A stretch of 64,000 bases of DNA from Mycolicibacterium bacteremicum (GTDB lineage: Bacteria > Actinomycetota > Actinomycetes > Mycobacteriales > Mycobacteriaceae), in the NCBI RefSeq assembly GCF_002086115.1, contig NZ_MVHJ01000014.1:62001-126000 (forward strand), written 5' to 3'. The position numbers and the translations under genes were made by a program. The notes under the pieces are model-generated. The model did no database searches, had not been told where the DNA came from, and saw nothing but the letters and a program-made list of their open reading frames with translations. Each line of letters opens with the position of its first letter. Position 1 is the first letter of the stretch. Positions 24,857 to 34,004 of this stretch are shown piece after piece.

Positions 24857-27516
24857 TGGTTGTACGTACAGACATGACGGCACGCGCCGAGGACGTGCTC
24901 TCCGGGTACCGGAGTCGCCGCGCCCAGCAGGCGTTGTTCGACGTCCGCGGCACGGTCGGCAACGGCTACGACGAGTTCGTCGACGCCGCGGGCGATGTCC
25001 GGCCGGCCTGGCACGAGCTGGCCGAATGCGTCGGCGACCGGGGCCGCGACGGGCTGAACCGGCTGCGCGAGACGGTGCGCAGTCTCGTCGACGACGACGG
25101 CATCACCTATGTCCGTTACGACCACCGCACCCCTGCCGACGGCACCGCCCACGAGACCGGTGTCGCCGAGCCCTGGCACCTGGATGCCCTGCCGCTGCTG
25201 ATCTCCAGCGCCGACTGGGACATCCTGGAAGCCGGTCTGGTGCAACGTTCCCGGCTGCTCGACGCCGTGCTGACCGATCTGTACGGCGCGCGTCGCAGCC
25301 TCACCAGCGGGGTGTTGCCCCCGCAGCTGCTGTTCGCCCACCCCGCCTACGTGCGTGCCGCGCACGGCATCGTGGTGCCGGGTCGGCATCAGCTGTTCCT
25401 GCACGGCTGCGATGTCAGCCGGGCCGCCGACGGTGCCTTCCGGGTGAACGCGGACTGGACCCAGGCACCGTCGGGTGCCGGGTACGCACTGGCCGGCCGC
25501 CGCGTCATCGCGCATGCCGCCCCCGACCTGTACGAACGCATCGCCCCGCGACCGGCCTCACCGTGGGCGCAGACGCTGCGGTTGGCGCTCATCGATGCCG
25601 CGCCCGAGACCGCCGAGGAGCCGGTGGTGGTGGTGCTGAGCCCGGGCACCCATTCCGAGACGGCCTTCGACCAGGCCTACCTGGCCAGCGTGCTGGGTTT
25701 CCCATTGGTCGAGAGCGCCGATCTGGTGGTGCGCGACGGCCGATTGTGGATGCGCTCGCTGGGCACCCTGAAACGTGTCGACGTGGTGCTGCGCCGGGTC
25801 GACGCCGACTACGTCGACCCGCTGGAGCTGCGCGCCGATTCCCGGCTCGGCGTCGTCGGTCTGGTCGAGGTGCTGCGCCGCGGAGCGGCCACGGTGGTCA
25901 ACACGCTCGGGTCCGGGATCCTGGAAAGCCCCGGCCTGCAACGCTTCCTGCCGGAGCTGACCGACCTGCTGGTGGGCGAGACGCCGGAGTTGGCGTCCCC
26001 GCAGATGTACTGGGGCGGCATCGATGTGGAGCGTTCGCATCTGCTGGCGCACCTGTCGGGGCTGTTGATCAAACCGGTCACCGGTGGCACGACGATCGTC
26101 GGGCCCGCGCTGTCGGTGTCGGCGCGGGCGGAGTTGGCGGCCCGCATCGGCGCCGCCCCGTGGCAATGGGTCGGCCAGGAACTGCCGCAATTCTCCTCGG
26201 CCCCCACCGATTTCCTGCCCGGCGGGGTGTCGGCGGCCGATGTCGGCATGCGGCTGTTCACGGTGGCCCAGCGCGGCGGGTACGCGCCGATGACCGGTGG
26301 CCTGGGGTTCCTGCCGGCGCCCGGTAATGCCGCCTACACGCTGGACACCGTTGCGGCCAAGGATGTCTGGATCCGCACGCCGGATCGCGCCCAGGCGGTG
26401 CCGACGCCGGCGGTGGACCTGGCCCCGCTGGAGCTCGCCGTCGGGGCGGCTCCGGCCGTGACCCGGTCGGCTACCGCGGCCGTCAGCTCGCCGCGTGTGC
26501 TGTCGGATCTGTTCTGGCTGGGCCGGTACGCCGAACGCGCCGAGAACATGGCCCGGCTGCTGACCGTCACCCGGGAGCGCTACCACGAGTTCCGCTACCG
26601 CCAGGACATGGTCGAAAGTCAGTGTGTGCCCGTACTGCTGGACGCCATCGGGGCGATCACCGGCACCGACACCGCGGTGGGCAGCGATGACCTGGAGGCC
26701 ATTGCGACAGCGCCGAGCACCCTGTGGTCACTGACCGCCGACCGGCGCCGGCCCGGCTCGCTGGCGCAATCGGTCGAACGGCTGGGGATGGCTGCCCGCG
26801 GTGTGCGCGACCAGATGTCCAACGACACCTGGATGGTGCTGGCCGCCGTCGAGCGGGCGGTCGGGTCGCGGGCCGGCCAACCCGAGTCGCAGGCGGCCGG
26901 CGACGCCTATCTGTTGACCGCGCACACCCAGACCCTGGCCGGCATGCTGGCGCTGTCGGGGATGGCCGCCGAGTCGATGGTGCAGGACATTGGCTGGACG
27001 ATGATGGACATCGGTAAACGCATCGAGCGGGGACTGGGGTTGACCGCGCTGCTGCGCGCCACGGTGACGACGGCGCGCCGGCCGGGCGCCGAGCAGACCG
27101 TCACCGAGTCCATGTTGGTGGCCTGTGAGTCGTCGGTCATCTACCGGCGCCGGATGCTGGGCAAGGTGAGCATCTCGGCGGTGGCGGACCTGGTGCTGTT
27201 CGACGCCGAGAATCCGCGGTCGTTGGTGTACCAGTTCGACCGGTTGCACCAGGGGTTGCGCCGGCTGCCGTCCGCATCGGGCTCGTCGCGCCCGGAACGG
27301 TTGGCCGACGAGATCACCGCCCGGCTGCGCCGGGTCGATCCCGACGATCTGGAGATCGTCGGGTCGGACGGCATCCGGCGGGAACTGACCGACCTGCTCG
27401 ACGGGTTGCACGCCGACCTGCGCGAGCTGTCGAACCTGATCACCGCCGCCCACCTGTCGCTGCCCACCGGCATGCAGCCGCTGTGGGGACCCGATGAGCG
27501 GAGGTTGCTGCCGTGA
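24856..27516 (+). CDS. Circularly permuted ATP-grasp / alpha-E domain protein
   Basis: An 886-residue fusion (Rv2567-like). The N-terminal ~480 residues are the circularly permuted ATP-grasp type 2 domain (COG2308), seen in VRYDHRTPADGTAHETGVAE, GLVQRSRLLDAVLTDLYGAR and LKRVDVVLRRVDADYVDPLE. The C-terminal part, starting near SSPRVLSDLFWLGRYAERAE (about residue 535), is the all-helical alpha-E domain (COG2307). ATP-grasp enzymes join a carboxylate to an amine or thiol using ATP. ATG 24856 overlaps the preceding TGA by one base (TGATG); GTG 24853 is an alternative. The 3' end overlaps the next transglutaminase (GTGA), so the three are coupled. Confidence 0.87.
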   Translation: MVVRTDMTARAEDVLSGYRSRRAQQALFDVRGTVGNGYDEFVDAAGDVRPAWHELAECVGDRGRDGLNRLRETVRSLVDDDGITYVRYDHRTPADGTAHETGVAEPWHLDALPLLISSADWDILEAGLVQRSRLLDAVLTDLYGARRSLTSGVLPPQLLFAHPAYVRAAHGIVVPGRHQLFLHGCDVSRAADGAFRVNADWTQAPSGAGYALAGRRVIAHAAPDLYERIAPRPASPWAQTLRLALIDAAPETAEEPVVVVLSPGTHSETAFDQAYLASVLGFPLVESADLVVRDGRLWMRSLGTLKRVDVVLRRVDADYVDPLELRADSRLGVVGLVEVLRRGAATVVNTLGSGILESPGLQRFLPELTDLLVGETPELASPQMYWGGIDVERSHLLAHLSGLLIKPVTGGTTIVGPALSVSARAELAARIGAAPWQWVGQELPQFSSAPTDFLPGGVSAADVGMRLFTVAQRGGYAPMTGGLGFLPAPGNAAYTLDTVAAKDVWIRTPDRAQAVPTPAVDLAPLELAVGAAPAVTRSATAAVSSPRVLSDLFWLGRYAERAENMARLLTVTRERYHEFRYRQDMVESQCVPVLLDAIGAITGTDTAVGSDDLEAIATAPSTLWSLTADRRRPGSLAQSVERLGMAARGVRDQMSNDTWMVLAAVERAVGSRAGQPESQAAGDAYLLTAHTQTLAGMLALSGMAAESMVQDIGWTMMDIGKRIERGLGLTALLRATVTTARRPGAEQTVTESMLVACESSVIYRRRMLGKVSISAVADLVLFDAENPRSLVYQFDRLHQGLRRLPSASGSSRPERLADEITARLRRVDPDDLEIVGSDGIRRELTDLLDGLHADLRELSNLITAAHLSLPTGMQPLWGPDERRLLP

Positions 27517-28388
27517 CCCGCAGCTATGAGATCACCCATCGGACCACCTACCGGTACTCCGCCGACGTCACCAGCTCCTACGGCCGCGGATTCCTGACCC
27601 CGCGGGAATCGGCGGGCCAGCGCAGGCTGTCCCACGAGTTGGTGATCGAACCCGAGGCATCGGACCGGTCGACCAGCCGCGACGGCTACGGCAATCTGAG
27701 TTCCTACTTCCACGTCACCGAGCGGCACCGCATGCTCAGCGTCACCAGTCGTTCGGTGGTGGAGGTCGATCCGCCGGGGTCCGAGCTCTACGACGGTGCA
27801 GCTGCGCGCGCCCCGTGGGAGATCTCCCGGCCGGTCGGCCCGGACGGTGCGCTGGCCTGCGAGTTCACCCTCGACCTCGCCCCGCCGGAAATCACCGATG
27901 AGGTGCGCGCCTATGCGGCACCGAGTTTCGTCCCGGGGCGACCGTTGATCGAGGTACTGCGCGACCTCAACGCGCGCATCTTCGCCGATTTCACCTACCG
28001 GTCCGGTTCGACGACCATCTCCACCGGGGTCGCCGAGGTACTCGCGGCCCGGGAGGGCGTGTGTCAGGACTTCGCCCGACTGGCCATCGCCTGTCTGCGC
28101 GCCAACGGGTTGGCGGCCAGCTATGTGTCCGGGTACCTGGCCACGGATCCGCCGCCGGGCAAGGAGCGGATGGTCGGCGTCGACGCGACCCACGCCTGGG
28201 CCTCGGTGTGGACGCCACAGAACCACTGGCTGGGCCTGGACCCCACCAACGACCAGATGGTCGACGAGCGGTACATCGTGGTGGGATTCGGGCGCGATTA
28301 CGCCGATGTGCCGCCCCTGCGCGGGATCATCTACACCGAATCGGAGCGTAGCGTCATCGAGGTCTCGGTCGACGTTGCGCCGAACTGA
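27513..28388 (+). CDS. Transglutaminase-like cysteine protease-fold protein
   Basis: A 291-residue protein (Rv2569c-like) with the transglutaminase N-terminal domain (YEITHRTTYRYSADVTSSYG) and the core triad Cys184 (EGVCQDFARL), His227 (VDATHAWASVW) and Asp243 (LGLDPTNDQM). The GTG start overlaps the ATP-grasp gene's TGA. Prokaryotic members are usually amidases or peptidases rather than cross-linkers. It is a smaller paralogue of the N-terminal part of the protein at 21542, so the cluster encodes two triad-bearing enzymes next to one ligase. Confidence 0.88.
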   Translation: MTRSYEITHRTTYRYSADVTSSYGRGFLTPRESAGQRRLSHELVIEPEASDRSTSRDGYGNLSSYFHVTERHRMLSVTSRSVVEVDPPGSELYDGAAARAPWEISRPVGPDGALACEFTLDLAPPEITDEVRAYAAPSFVPGRPLIEVLRDLNARIFADFTYRSGSTTISTGVAEVLAAREGVCQDFARLAIACLRANGLAASYVSGYLATDPPPGKERMVGVDATHAWASVWTPQNHWLGLDPTNDQMVDERYIVVGFGRDYADVPPLRGIIYTESERSVIEVSVDVAPN

Positions 28389-28458
28389 GCCATCCGAGGT
28401 TTGGGCGCGGGCCGCAACGGGCACCTGCTAGCGGCCGTGCGAATCAGGGAGAACAAGA

Positions 28459-29514
28459 ATGCGGGACTTCAACTGCCCGAACTGTGGTCAACGACTGGCT
28501 TTCGAGAATTCGAAGTGCCTGTCCTGTGGGTCTGCGTTGGGCTTCTCGCTCGACGATATGGCGCTGCTGGTCATCGCAAGCTCCGAGGAGAGCGACCACG
28601 CCGGCGCCGTCGATGAGAAGACCTACGAGCTGTGTGCCAATCTCTATGCCGCCGAATGCAACTGGCTGGTCAGGGTGGGCGACGGGGATGGCCTGTGCGC
28701 CTCGTGCTCGTTGACCCGGACCCGGCCCGCCGATACCGACACCGCGGCGATGGCGGCGTTCGCCGCCGCCGAACGCTCCAAGCGGCGGCTGATCGCCGAG
28801 TTGACCGAACTGAAACTGCCGGTGGTCAGCCGCGAGGAGGATCCCGAGTACGGGCTGGCCTTCGATCTGCTCTCCAGTGAGTTCGAGAAGGTCTTCACCG
28901 GGCACGCCAACGGTGTGATCACCCTCGACCTGGCCGAGGGCGATGACGTGCACCGCGAGCAGTTGCGGGTGTCGATGGAGGAGCCCTACCGCACGCTGCT
29001 CGGCCACTTCCGGCACGAGATCGGGCACTACTACTTCTACCGGCTGGTCAGTCCGATGCCGGAGTATCTCGAGCAGTTCAACGAGTTGTTCGGCGATCCC
29101 GACCTGGACTATCAGGTCGCGCTGGACCGGCACTACAGCGAGGGTGCCCCGGAGGGCTGGAAGGAAGAGTTCGTATCGTCCTACGCCACCATGCACCCGG
29201 CCGAGGACTGGGCCGAGACCTTCGCCCACTACCTGCACATCCGGGACACCCTGGACACATCGGCCGCGTTCGGTCTCGCACCGGCCGGGGCCACCTTCGA
29301 CCGAAGGGTGCTGGGGCCCAGCGGTTTCGACACGATCATCGAGATGTGGCTGCCGTTGACCTGGGCCCTGAACATGGTCAACCGCTCGATGGGCCGCGAT
29401 GACCTGTACCCGTTCGTGCTGCCGCCGGCGGTGCTGGAGAAGATGCGGTTCATCCACACCGTGATCGACGAGATCACCTCGTCACCCGAGAAGCTCGCGG
29501 CGGTCGGCGGTTAG
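28459..29514 (+). CDS. Putative zinc-binding metallopeptidase (Peptidase_Mx type)
   Basis: A 351-residue protein (Rv2568c-like). The N-terminus is a zinc ribbon with Cys6, Cys9, Cys20 and Cys23 (CPNCGQRL ... CLSCGSAL). The catalytic HExxH is at residues 186-190 (FRHEIGHYYFYRL), followed by PAEDWAETFAHYLHI, which supplies the third zinc ligand. AGGGAGAAC precedes ATG 28459. The family is regularly encoded with the transglutaminase/ATP-grasp/alpha-E genes, as here. Its 3' end overlaps the convergent gene by 33 bp, unusually long for this window. Confidence 0.83.
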   Translation: MRDFNCPNCGQRLAFENSKCLSCGSALGFSLDDMALLVIASSEESDHAGAVDEKTYELCANLYAAECNWLVRVGDGDGLCASCSLTRTRPADTDTAAMAAFAAAERSKRRLIAELTELKLPVVSREEDPEYGLAFDLLSSEFEKVFTGHANGVITLDLAEGDDVHREQLRVSMEEPYRTLLGHFRHEIGHYYFYRLVSPMPEYLEQFNELFGDPDLDYQVALDRHYSEGAPEGWKEEFVSSYATMHPAEDWAETFAHYLHIRDTLDTSAAFGLAPAGATFDRRVLGPSGFDTIIEMWLPLTWALNMVNRSMGRDDLYPFVLPPAVLEKMRFIHTVIDEITSSPEKLAAVGG

Positions 29515-30513
29515 CAGACTGCGGGCCGTCGCCGTCACCGCCTCGGCAGCCGGGCGGGGGCGCCAGCCCAGCTGCGCGACGGCCTTGGCATTGGACACCG
29601 CGCGCGGGGTGCCCAACAGGTCGACGAAGGCGGCCAGCTCCGGCCGATGTGCGGCCAGCGCGCGGATCTCGTCGTCATCGGCATCGCGCACCGGGACCGC
29701 CTCGGCGTCGGCGCCGAGGCGCTCGCGCAGGATCGCGGCGATCTGCGGCAGGGTCACCGGCGCGCCGGCGACGGCCAGATAGCGCTGGCCGGCGGCTGCC
29801 GGGCTGCGCATCGCGCGGATGTGCAGATCCGCCACGTCGCGCACATCGACCACCGAGAACGACGCCCGCGGCAGTGGTGACGGTTGACCGCGTAACAAGA
29901 GCGCGATGATGCCCACCGAGCTCGACAAACTCGGCCCGAGCGCCGGTCCGAACACGCCGACCGGGTTGACGACGGTCAGCTCCGGGCCGTCGGGGTGGGC
30001 GGCGGCGAAGTCCCAGGCGGCTCGTTCGGCCAGCGTCTTGGAACGGACATACGGGGTGTTGTCATCGTCCGGGTCGGTCCAATCGGTCTCGTCGAAGGGT
30101 CCCGACGGTTTCGGGCTGTATCCGACGGCAGCGAACGACGATGTCACCACCACCCGGCGCACATCATGGCGGGCGGCGGCGCGCAGCACCCGCAACGTTC
30201 CGTCGCGGGCAGGCCCGATCAGCTCCTGGGGATCGGCGGGCTGCTGCGGCGGGAACGGTGAGGCCATGTGCAGCACCTGGGGTACACCGCGGACGGCATC
30301 GTCCCAGCCGTCGTCGGCACCCAGATCGGCGATCGCAAAGCTCAGTGCGGTGGTGTCCACACCGGCACCGGCCAGTGCGTCGGTGAGCCCGGCGCGCCGT
30401 GCGGCGGAGCGGACCGTCGTGCGCACCGGGCGGCCCGCGGCCAGCAGTTGCGCGATGGTGTGGGTGGCGATGAATCCGGATCCTCCGGTGACGAGCACGG
30501 TCTCAGCGCTCAT
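29482..30513 (-). CDS. NAD(P)-dependent epimerase/dehydratase-family oxidoreductase
   Basis: A 343-residue extended short-chain dehydrogenase. The nucleotide-binding motif is VLVTGGSGFIATHTIAQLLA and the catalytic pair is in TPYVRSKTLAERAAWD (YxxxK), with VVTSSFAAVGY supplying the Ser. It resembles dihydroflavonol reductase-like proteins. ATG 30513 lies inside the 3' end of the upstream merR gene (11-base overlap), so the two are one operon. The likely role is reduction of an aldehyde or ketone under MerR control, which is inferred. Confidence 0.85.
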   Translation of the reverse strand: MSAETVLVTGGSGFIATHTIAQLLAAGRPVRTTVRSAARRAGLTDALAGAGVDTTALSFAIADLGADDGWDDAVRGVPQVLHMASPFPPQQPADPQELIGPARDGTLRVLRAAARHDVRRVVVTSSFAAVGYSPKPSGPFDETDWTDPDDDNTPYVRSKTLAERAAWDFAAAHPDGPELTVVNPVGVFGPALGPSLSSSVGIIALLLRGQPSPLPRASFSVVDVRDVADLHIRAMRSPAAAGQRYLAVAGAPVTLPQIAAILRERLGADAEAVPVRDADDDEIRALAAHRPELAAFVDLLGTPRAVSNAKAVAQLGWRPRPAAEAVTATARSLLTADRRELLG

Positions 30514-30970
30514 GTGCGCCCTCCTGTTCCAGCAATCGGTCACCCAGTTCGATGACGGTGGGGATGATCTGCTGCTCGGCCGCGGTGTCGCCGTCGGCGC
30601 GGGCACCCCACATCCGGGCCTTGGCCGCCACGTATCGCCGGCGTAGCTCCAGCCGTGCGATCTGCTCGCCGAGGCGTCGTTCGTGTTCGGCGAACAGCCG
30701 CTGTTGCTCGGCGGCCGCATCGGGCCCGCGCTGCATCAGGTCCACATAGCGCCGCATGTCCTGCACCGACATCCCGGTGCCGCGCAGGCAGGCCAGCGAC
30801 TCGACGGCGGCGACCAGGTCGGGTGGGAACCGGCGGTGGCCGCTGCTCTGATCGCGGGGCACCGGTTCGATCAACCCGATGCGCTCGTAGTAGCGCAGTG
30901 CCGATTCGTTGAGTCCGGTGCGCCGCGCCACCTGCTGGATGGTCAGATCCTCGGCGAGTTCGGTGGTCAT
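30503..30970 (-). CDS. MerR-family regulator
   Basis: A 155-residue MerR protein. The winged helix is LTIQQVARRTGLNESALRYY and ERIGLIEPVPRDQSSGHRRF, followed by a long coiled coil (about residues 78-125). No clustered Cys of metal sensors is seen, which points to the group of MerR proteins that sense small organic or electrophilic compounds. It is cotranscribed with the oxidoreductase and preceded by an 18-bp perfect palindrome (30987-31004) placed in a spacer as MerR operators are. Confidence 0.9.
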   Translation of the reverse strand: MTTELAEDLTIQQVARRTGLNESALRYYERIGLIEPVPRDQSSGHRRFPPDLVAAVESLACLRGTGMSVQDMRRYVDLMQRGPDAAAEQQRLFAEHERRLGEQIARLELRRRYVAAKARMWGARADGDTAAEQQIIPTVIELGDRLLEQEGAHER

Positions 30971-30986
30971 GGCACCACTCTGCCGA

Positions 30987-31004
30987 ACTTGAAGCGCTTC
31001 AAGT
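30987..31004. promoter_or_regulatory. MerR operator: 18-bp perfect palindrome in the merR promoter
   Basis: ACTTGAAGCGCTTCAAGT is a perfect 18-base palindrome, 16 bases upstream of the merR ATG. On the minus strand it overlaps a TTGACT -35-like element, and the sequence after the palindrome could hold the -10, giving the long spacer typical of MerR-controlled promoters. It should control the merR-oxidoreductase operon. Confidence 0.75.
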
Positions 31005-31081
31005 CAAGCGCACATCTCGATGCTGTGACGGCGGCATGTCGCAGCACCCCCTCGGTCGGCGCCGTTCCTAGGATCGCCCGC

Positions 31082-31909
31082 GTGACTGATCGATACGGCT
31101 CCGACATCCTGTCCCGAAACCCGCACACGCCGAAACGTGTTCGCTCGGTGGAACACCCGGCGGAGCGGGGCCTGGTGGTCGAGGACCCGTCCAGCGGGTT
31201 CGTCGGCGCGGTGGTGCGCACCGCGAACAACCGGGTGGAGCTGGAGGACCGCGCGGGGCGGGTGCGCTCGTTTCCGCTCGGTCCGGGCTTCCTGGTGGAG
31301 GGCAAGCCGGTCATCCTGACCGTGCCCAAGGTCGCCAAGGTTGCCGCCCGCACCGCATCGGGGTCGGTGGCGGTGACCGGTGCCAAGGCACGGGTCGCGC
31401 TGGCCAGCCGGATCTACGTGGAGGGCCGCCACGATGCCGAACTCGTCGAACAGGTGTGGGGTGCGGATCTGCGGATCGAGGGGGTCGTCGTCGAATACCT
31501 GGGCGGCGTGGATGACCTGGCCGGCATCGTCGCCGATTTCCGGCCGGGGCCGGGACGCAAGCTCGGCGTGCTGGTCGACCACCTGGTGGCCGGATCCAAG
31601 GAGTCCAGGATCGCGGCCGACGCCATGAAGGCCGGCTCGGCGGAGCATGTGCTGGTCGTGGGGCACCCCTATATCGACATCTGGCAGGCCGTCAAACCAG
31701 AACGGTTGGGTCTGCGGCAGTGGCCGGTCATCCCGCGCGGAACGGACTGGAAGCACGGCATCTGCGAGGCGCTGGGCTGGCCGCATGCCAGCCAGGCCGA
31801 TATCGCCGGGGCCTGGCAGCGCATCCGCGGGCGGGTGCGGGACTGGAACGATCTGGAACCGGCCCTGATCGGGCGGGTCGAGGAGCTGATCGACTTCGTG
31901 ACCGCATAG
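31082..31909 (+). CDS. DUF3097 family protein
   Basis: A 275-residue actinobacterial protein of unknown function that I place in the DUF3097 family from its start TDRYGSDILSRNPHTPKRVR and the GRHDAELVEQVWGADLRIEG motif. The latter resembles a Toprim-like acidic site (EGRHDAELVE plus later DHLVAGSKESRI), so a nucleic-acid role is conceivable but unproven. GTG 31082 is chosen since upstream codons overlap the merR operator region. It ends 9 bases before rarA and probably belongs to the same transcript. Confidence 0.75.
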   Translation: MTDRYGSDILSRNPHTPKRVRSVEHPAERGLVVEDPSSGFVGAVVRTANNRVELEDRAGRVRSFPLGPGFLVEGKPVILTVPKVAKVAARTASGSVAVTGAKARVALASRIYVEGRHDAELVEQVWGADLRIEGVVVEYLGGVDDLAGIVADFRPGPGRKLGVLVDHLVAGSKESRIAADAMKAGSAEHVLVVGHPYIDIWQAVKPERLGLRQWPVIPRGTDWKHGICEALGWPHASQADIAGAWQRIRGRVRDWNDLEPALIGRVEELIDFVTA

Positions 31910-31918
31910 CGTTGCAGG

Positions 31919-33247
31919 GTGGCCGACAGTCTGTTCGACATGCCCGGGGATCCCTCCCCGGGCGATGCGCTGCCCGCGACCGCCAGCCCGCTGGCCGTCC
32001 GGATGCGTCCGGCCACCCTCGACGATGTGGTGGGTCAACAGCACCTGCTCAAACCGGGGTCGCCGCTGCGGCGCCTGGTCGAGGGATCCGGCGCGGCCAG
32101 CGTCATCCTCTACGGCCCGCCCGGTACCGGTAAGACCACGCTGGCCTCGCTGATCTCCGGGGCGACCGGCCGTCGGTTCGAGGCGTTGTCGGCGCTGTCC
32201 GCCGGGGTCAAGGAGGTGCGCGCCGTCATCGAGGAGGCCCGCCGCGCCGCGATCCGCGGACAGCAGACCGTGCTGTTCATCGACGAGGTGCACCGGTTCT
32301 CCAAGACCCAGCAGGACGCGCTGCTGGCGGCGGTGGAGAACCGGGTGGTGCTGCTGGTGGCGGCGACCACCGAAAACCCGTCCTTCTCGGTGGTTGCCCC
32401 GCTGCTGTCGCGATCGCTGATCCTGCAGTTGCAACCGCTGGGCGCCGACGACATCCGCACGGTATTGCAGCGGGCGGCCACCGACGAGCGCGGACTGGCC
32501 GGCAAGGTCGCACTCGACGAGGATGCGCTGGAGTTGCTGGTCAAACTGTCCGCCGGGGATGCCCGCCGCGCCTTGACGGCGTTGGAGGTGGCCGCCGAGG
32601 CCGGCGACCGGATCACCGTGGATGTGGTGGAACAGTCGCTGGACCAGGCCGCGGTGCGCTACGACCGTGACGGTGACCAGCACTATGACGTCATCAGTGC
32701 CTTCATCAAATCCGTGCGCGGCTCCGATGTGGACGCCGCGCTGCACTATCTGGCCCGGATGCTGACCGCGGGGGAGGACCCACGCTTCATTGCCCGCCGA
32801 CTGATGATCCTGGCCAGCGAGGACATCGGCATGGCCGATCCGACGGCGCTGCCGATCGCGGTCGCGGCGGCGCAGACCGTGGCCCTGATCGGGATGCCCG
32901 AGGGTCAGCTGACGCTGGCGCACGCCACCGTGCACCTGGCCACCGCACCGAAGTCCAATGCGGTGACGCTGGCCATCGGCGCGGCGATGGGGGACATCCG
33001 GGCCGGCAAGGCCGGACTGGTGCCACCGCATCTGCGCGACGGGCACTACTCGGGGGCGCAGAAGCTCGGCAACGCGGTGGGCTACAAGTACGCCCACGAT
33101 GCGCCGGGTGGCGTTGCGGCGCAACAATATCCACCCGATGAGCTGGTGGGTGTGGACTATTACCACCCCACCGGTTACGGCGCCGAGCGGGAGATCTCGA
33201 CCCGGCTGGAGAAGTTGCGGGCCATCCTTCGGAGGAAACGCGGATGA
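31919..33247 (+). CDS. rarA: Replication-associated recombination protein A (AAA+ ATPase)
   Basis: A 442-residue AAA+ ATPase of the RarA/MgsA/WRNIP1 family (Rv2559c-like), acting at stalled replication forks. Walker A is GPPGTGKT (residues 66-73), Walker B is LFIDEVHRF (Asp122, Glu123), and sensor 1 is AATTENPSF. The C-terminal region with the family's tetramerisation part includes [20 protein letters not shown] and [14 protein letters not shown] 31919 fits the short N-terminus before LFDMPG. It overlaps the next gene by ATGA. Confidence 0.95.
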   Translation: MADSLFDMPGDPSPGDALPATASPLAVRMRPATLDDVVGQQHLLKPGSPLRRLVEGSGAASVILYGPPGTGKTTLASLISGATGRRFEALSALSAGVKEVRAVIEEARRAAIRGQQTVLFIDEVHRFSKTQQDALLAAVENRVVLLVAATTENPSFSVVAPLLSRSLILQLQPLGADDIRTVLQRAATDERGLAGKVALDEDALELLVKLSAGDARRALTALEVAAEAGDRITVDVVEQSLDQAAVRYDRDGDQHYDVISAFIKSVRGSDVDAALHYLARMLTAGEDPRFIARRLMILASEDIGMADPTALPIAVAAAQTVALIGMPEGQLTLAHATVHLATAPKSNAVTLAIGAAMGDIRAGKAGLVPPHLRDGHYSGAQKLGNAVGYKYAHDAPGGVAAQQYPPDELVGVDYYHPTGYGAEREISTRLEKLRAILRRKRG

Positions 33248-33579
33248 CGACGTTCGGCGATGACGAGATGAAGGCGATGCTCGATACCGCCAAGACCTAC
33301 AGTCTGATGTTGCTCAAGGACGGGCCGAATGCGGCGGACGCCGAGGCCCCGCAGCTCGTGTGGGAGCACGGCCGGCGCAACTTCGGGCTGCGCGACGAGG
33401 GCAGGCTCCTGATCGTGCTGCCGGTCGTGGACGATTCCGAGGTATGTGGCGTCGGGGTGTTCGCGGCCTCGGTGGAGGAGACCGTCGAGATCATGAACGG
33501 TGACCCCGGTGTGCAGGCGGGGGTGTTCACCTTCGAGGTGCACCCCTGCCTGGGTTTCCCGGGCGACGCCCTGCGCTGA
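33244..33579 (+). CDS. YCII-like small protein
   Basis: A 111-residue protein with a ferredoxin-like YCII-type pattern: MLLKDGPN at the first strand, the linker [20 protein letters not shown], and the ending [20 protein letters not shown]. YciI-related proteins have a conserved His-Asp pair and unknown reactions. It is translationally coupled to rarA (ATGA), but there is no functional link known. Confidence 0.65.
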   Translation: MTTFGDDEMKAMLDTAKTYSLMLLKDGPNAADAEAPQLVWEHGRRNFGLRDEGRLLIVLPVVDDSEVCGVGVFAASVEETVEIMNGDPGVQAGVFTFEVHPCLGFPGDALR

Positions 33580-33629
33580 CGTCACGACCGGTGTTGACGC
33601 CGGGGTGCGCCGCACCGTACCGTTGTAGT

Positions 33630-33643
33630 CAACCAATTGGTTG
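33630..33643. promoter_or_regulatory. ArsR operator palindrome
   Basis: CAACCAATTGGTTG is a perfect 14-base palindrome, 19 bases upstream of the arsR-type ATG. The same CAACCA-TTGGTTG core is common in front of ArsR-SRPBCC gene pairs in actinobacteria. It probably mediates autorepression of the operon. Confidence 0.7.
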
Positions 33644-33662
33644 CACAACTGAAAGGTTGACA

Positions 33663-34004
33663 ATGGGGGCGCTCGACGACGACCTGGACCGCGCGTTCCT
33701 GGCGCTGGCCGATCCCGTCCGGGGCGCCATGGTGGCGCGCCTGGCCCGCGGACCGGCCACGGTCAACGAGCTGGCCGCTCCGTTCGACATCACCAAACAG
33801 GCGGTGTCCAAGCACATCGGAGTACTCGAGAAGGCCGGACTGGTCACCCGCAGCCGGGACGCCCAGCGTCGGCCGGTGCACCTGGACGCCGCCGCACTGG
33901 AACAACTCACCGAATGGATCGACACGTACCGATTGGTCGCCGAACGCAACTACCGCCGGCTGGACACCCTGCTGGCCGCACTCACCGACAAGGAGACACC
34001 ATGA
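33663..34004 (+). CDS. ArsR-family regulator
   Basis: A 113-residue winged-helix repressor. The domain is ALADPVRGAMVARLARGPAT, then VNELAAPFDITKQAVSKHIG and VLEKAGLVTRSRDAQRRPVH. There is no CxC metal-sensing motif, as is usual for ArsR proteins paired with SRPBCC genes. ATG 33663 follows AAAGGTT and lies behind a palindromic operator. It overlaps the SRPBCC gene by ATGA. Confidence 0.9.
   Translation: MGALDDDLDRAFLALADPVRGAMVARLARGPATVNELAAPFDITKQAVSKHIGVLEKAGLVTRSRDAQRRPVHLDAAALEQLTEWIDTYRLVAERNYRRLDTLLAALTDKETP

Noticed and set aside
28389-28458. GGCCGC/GCGGCC arms before the metallopeptidase gene as an operator or hairpin
   Set aside because: Six-base GC arms with a 17-base loop are too weak to support a call.
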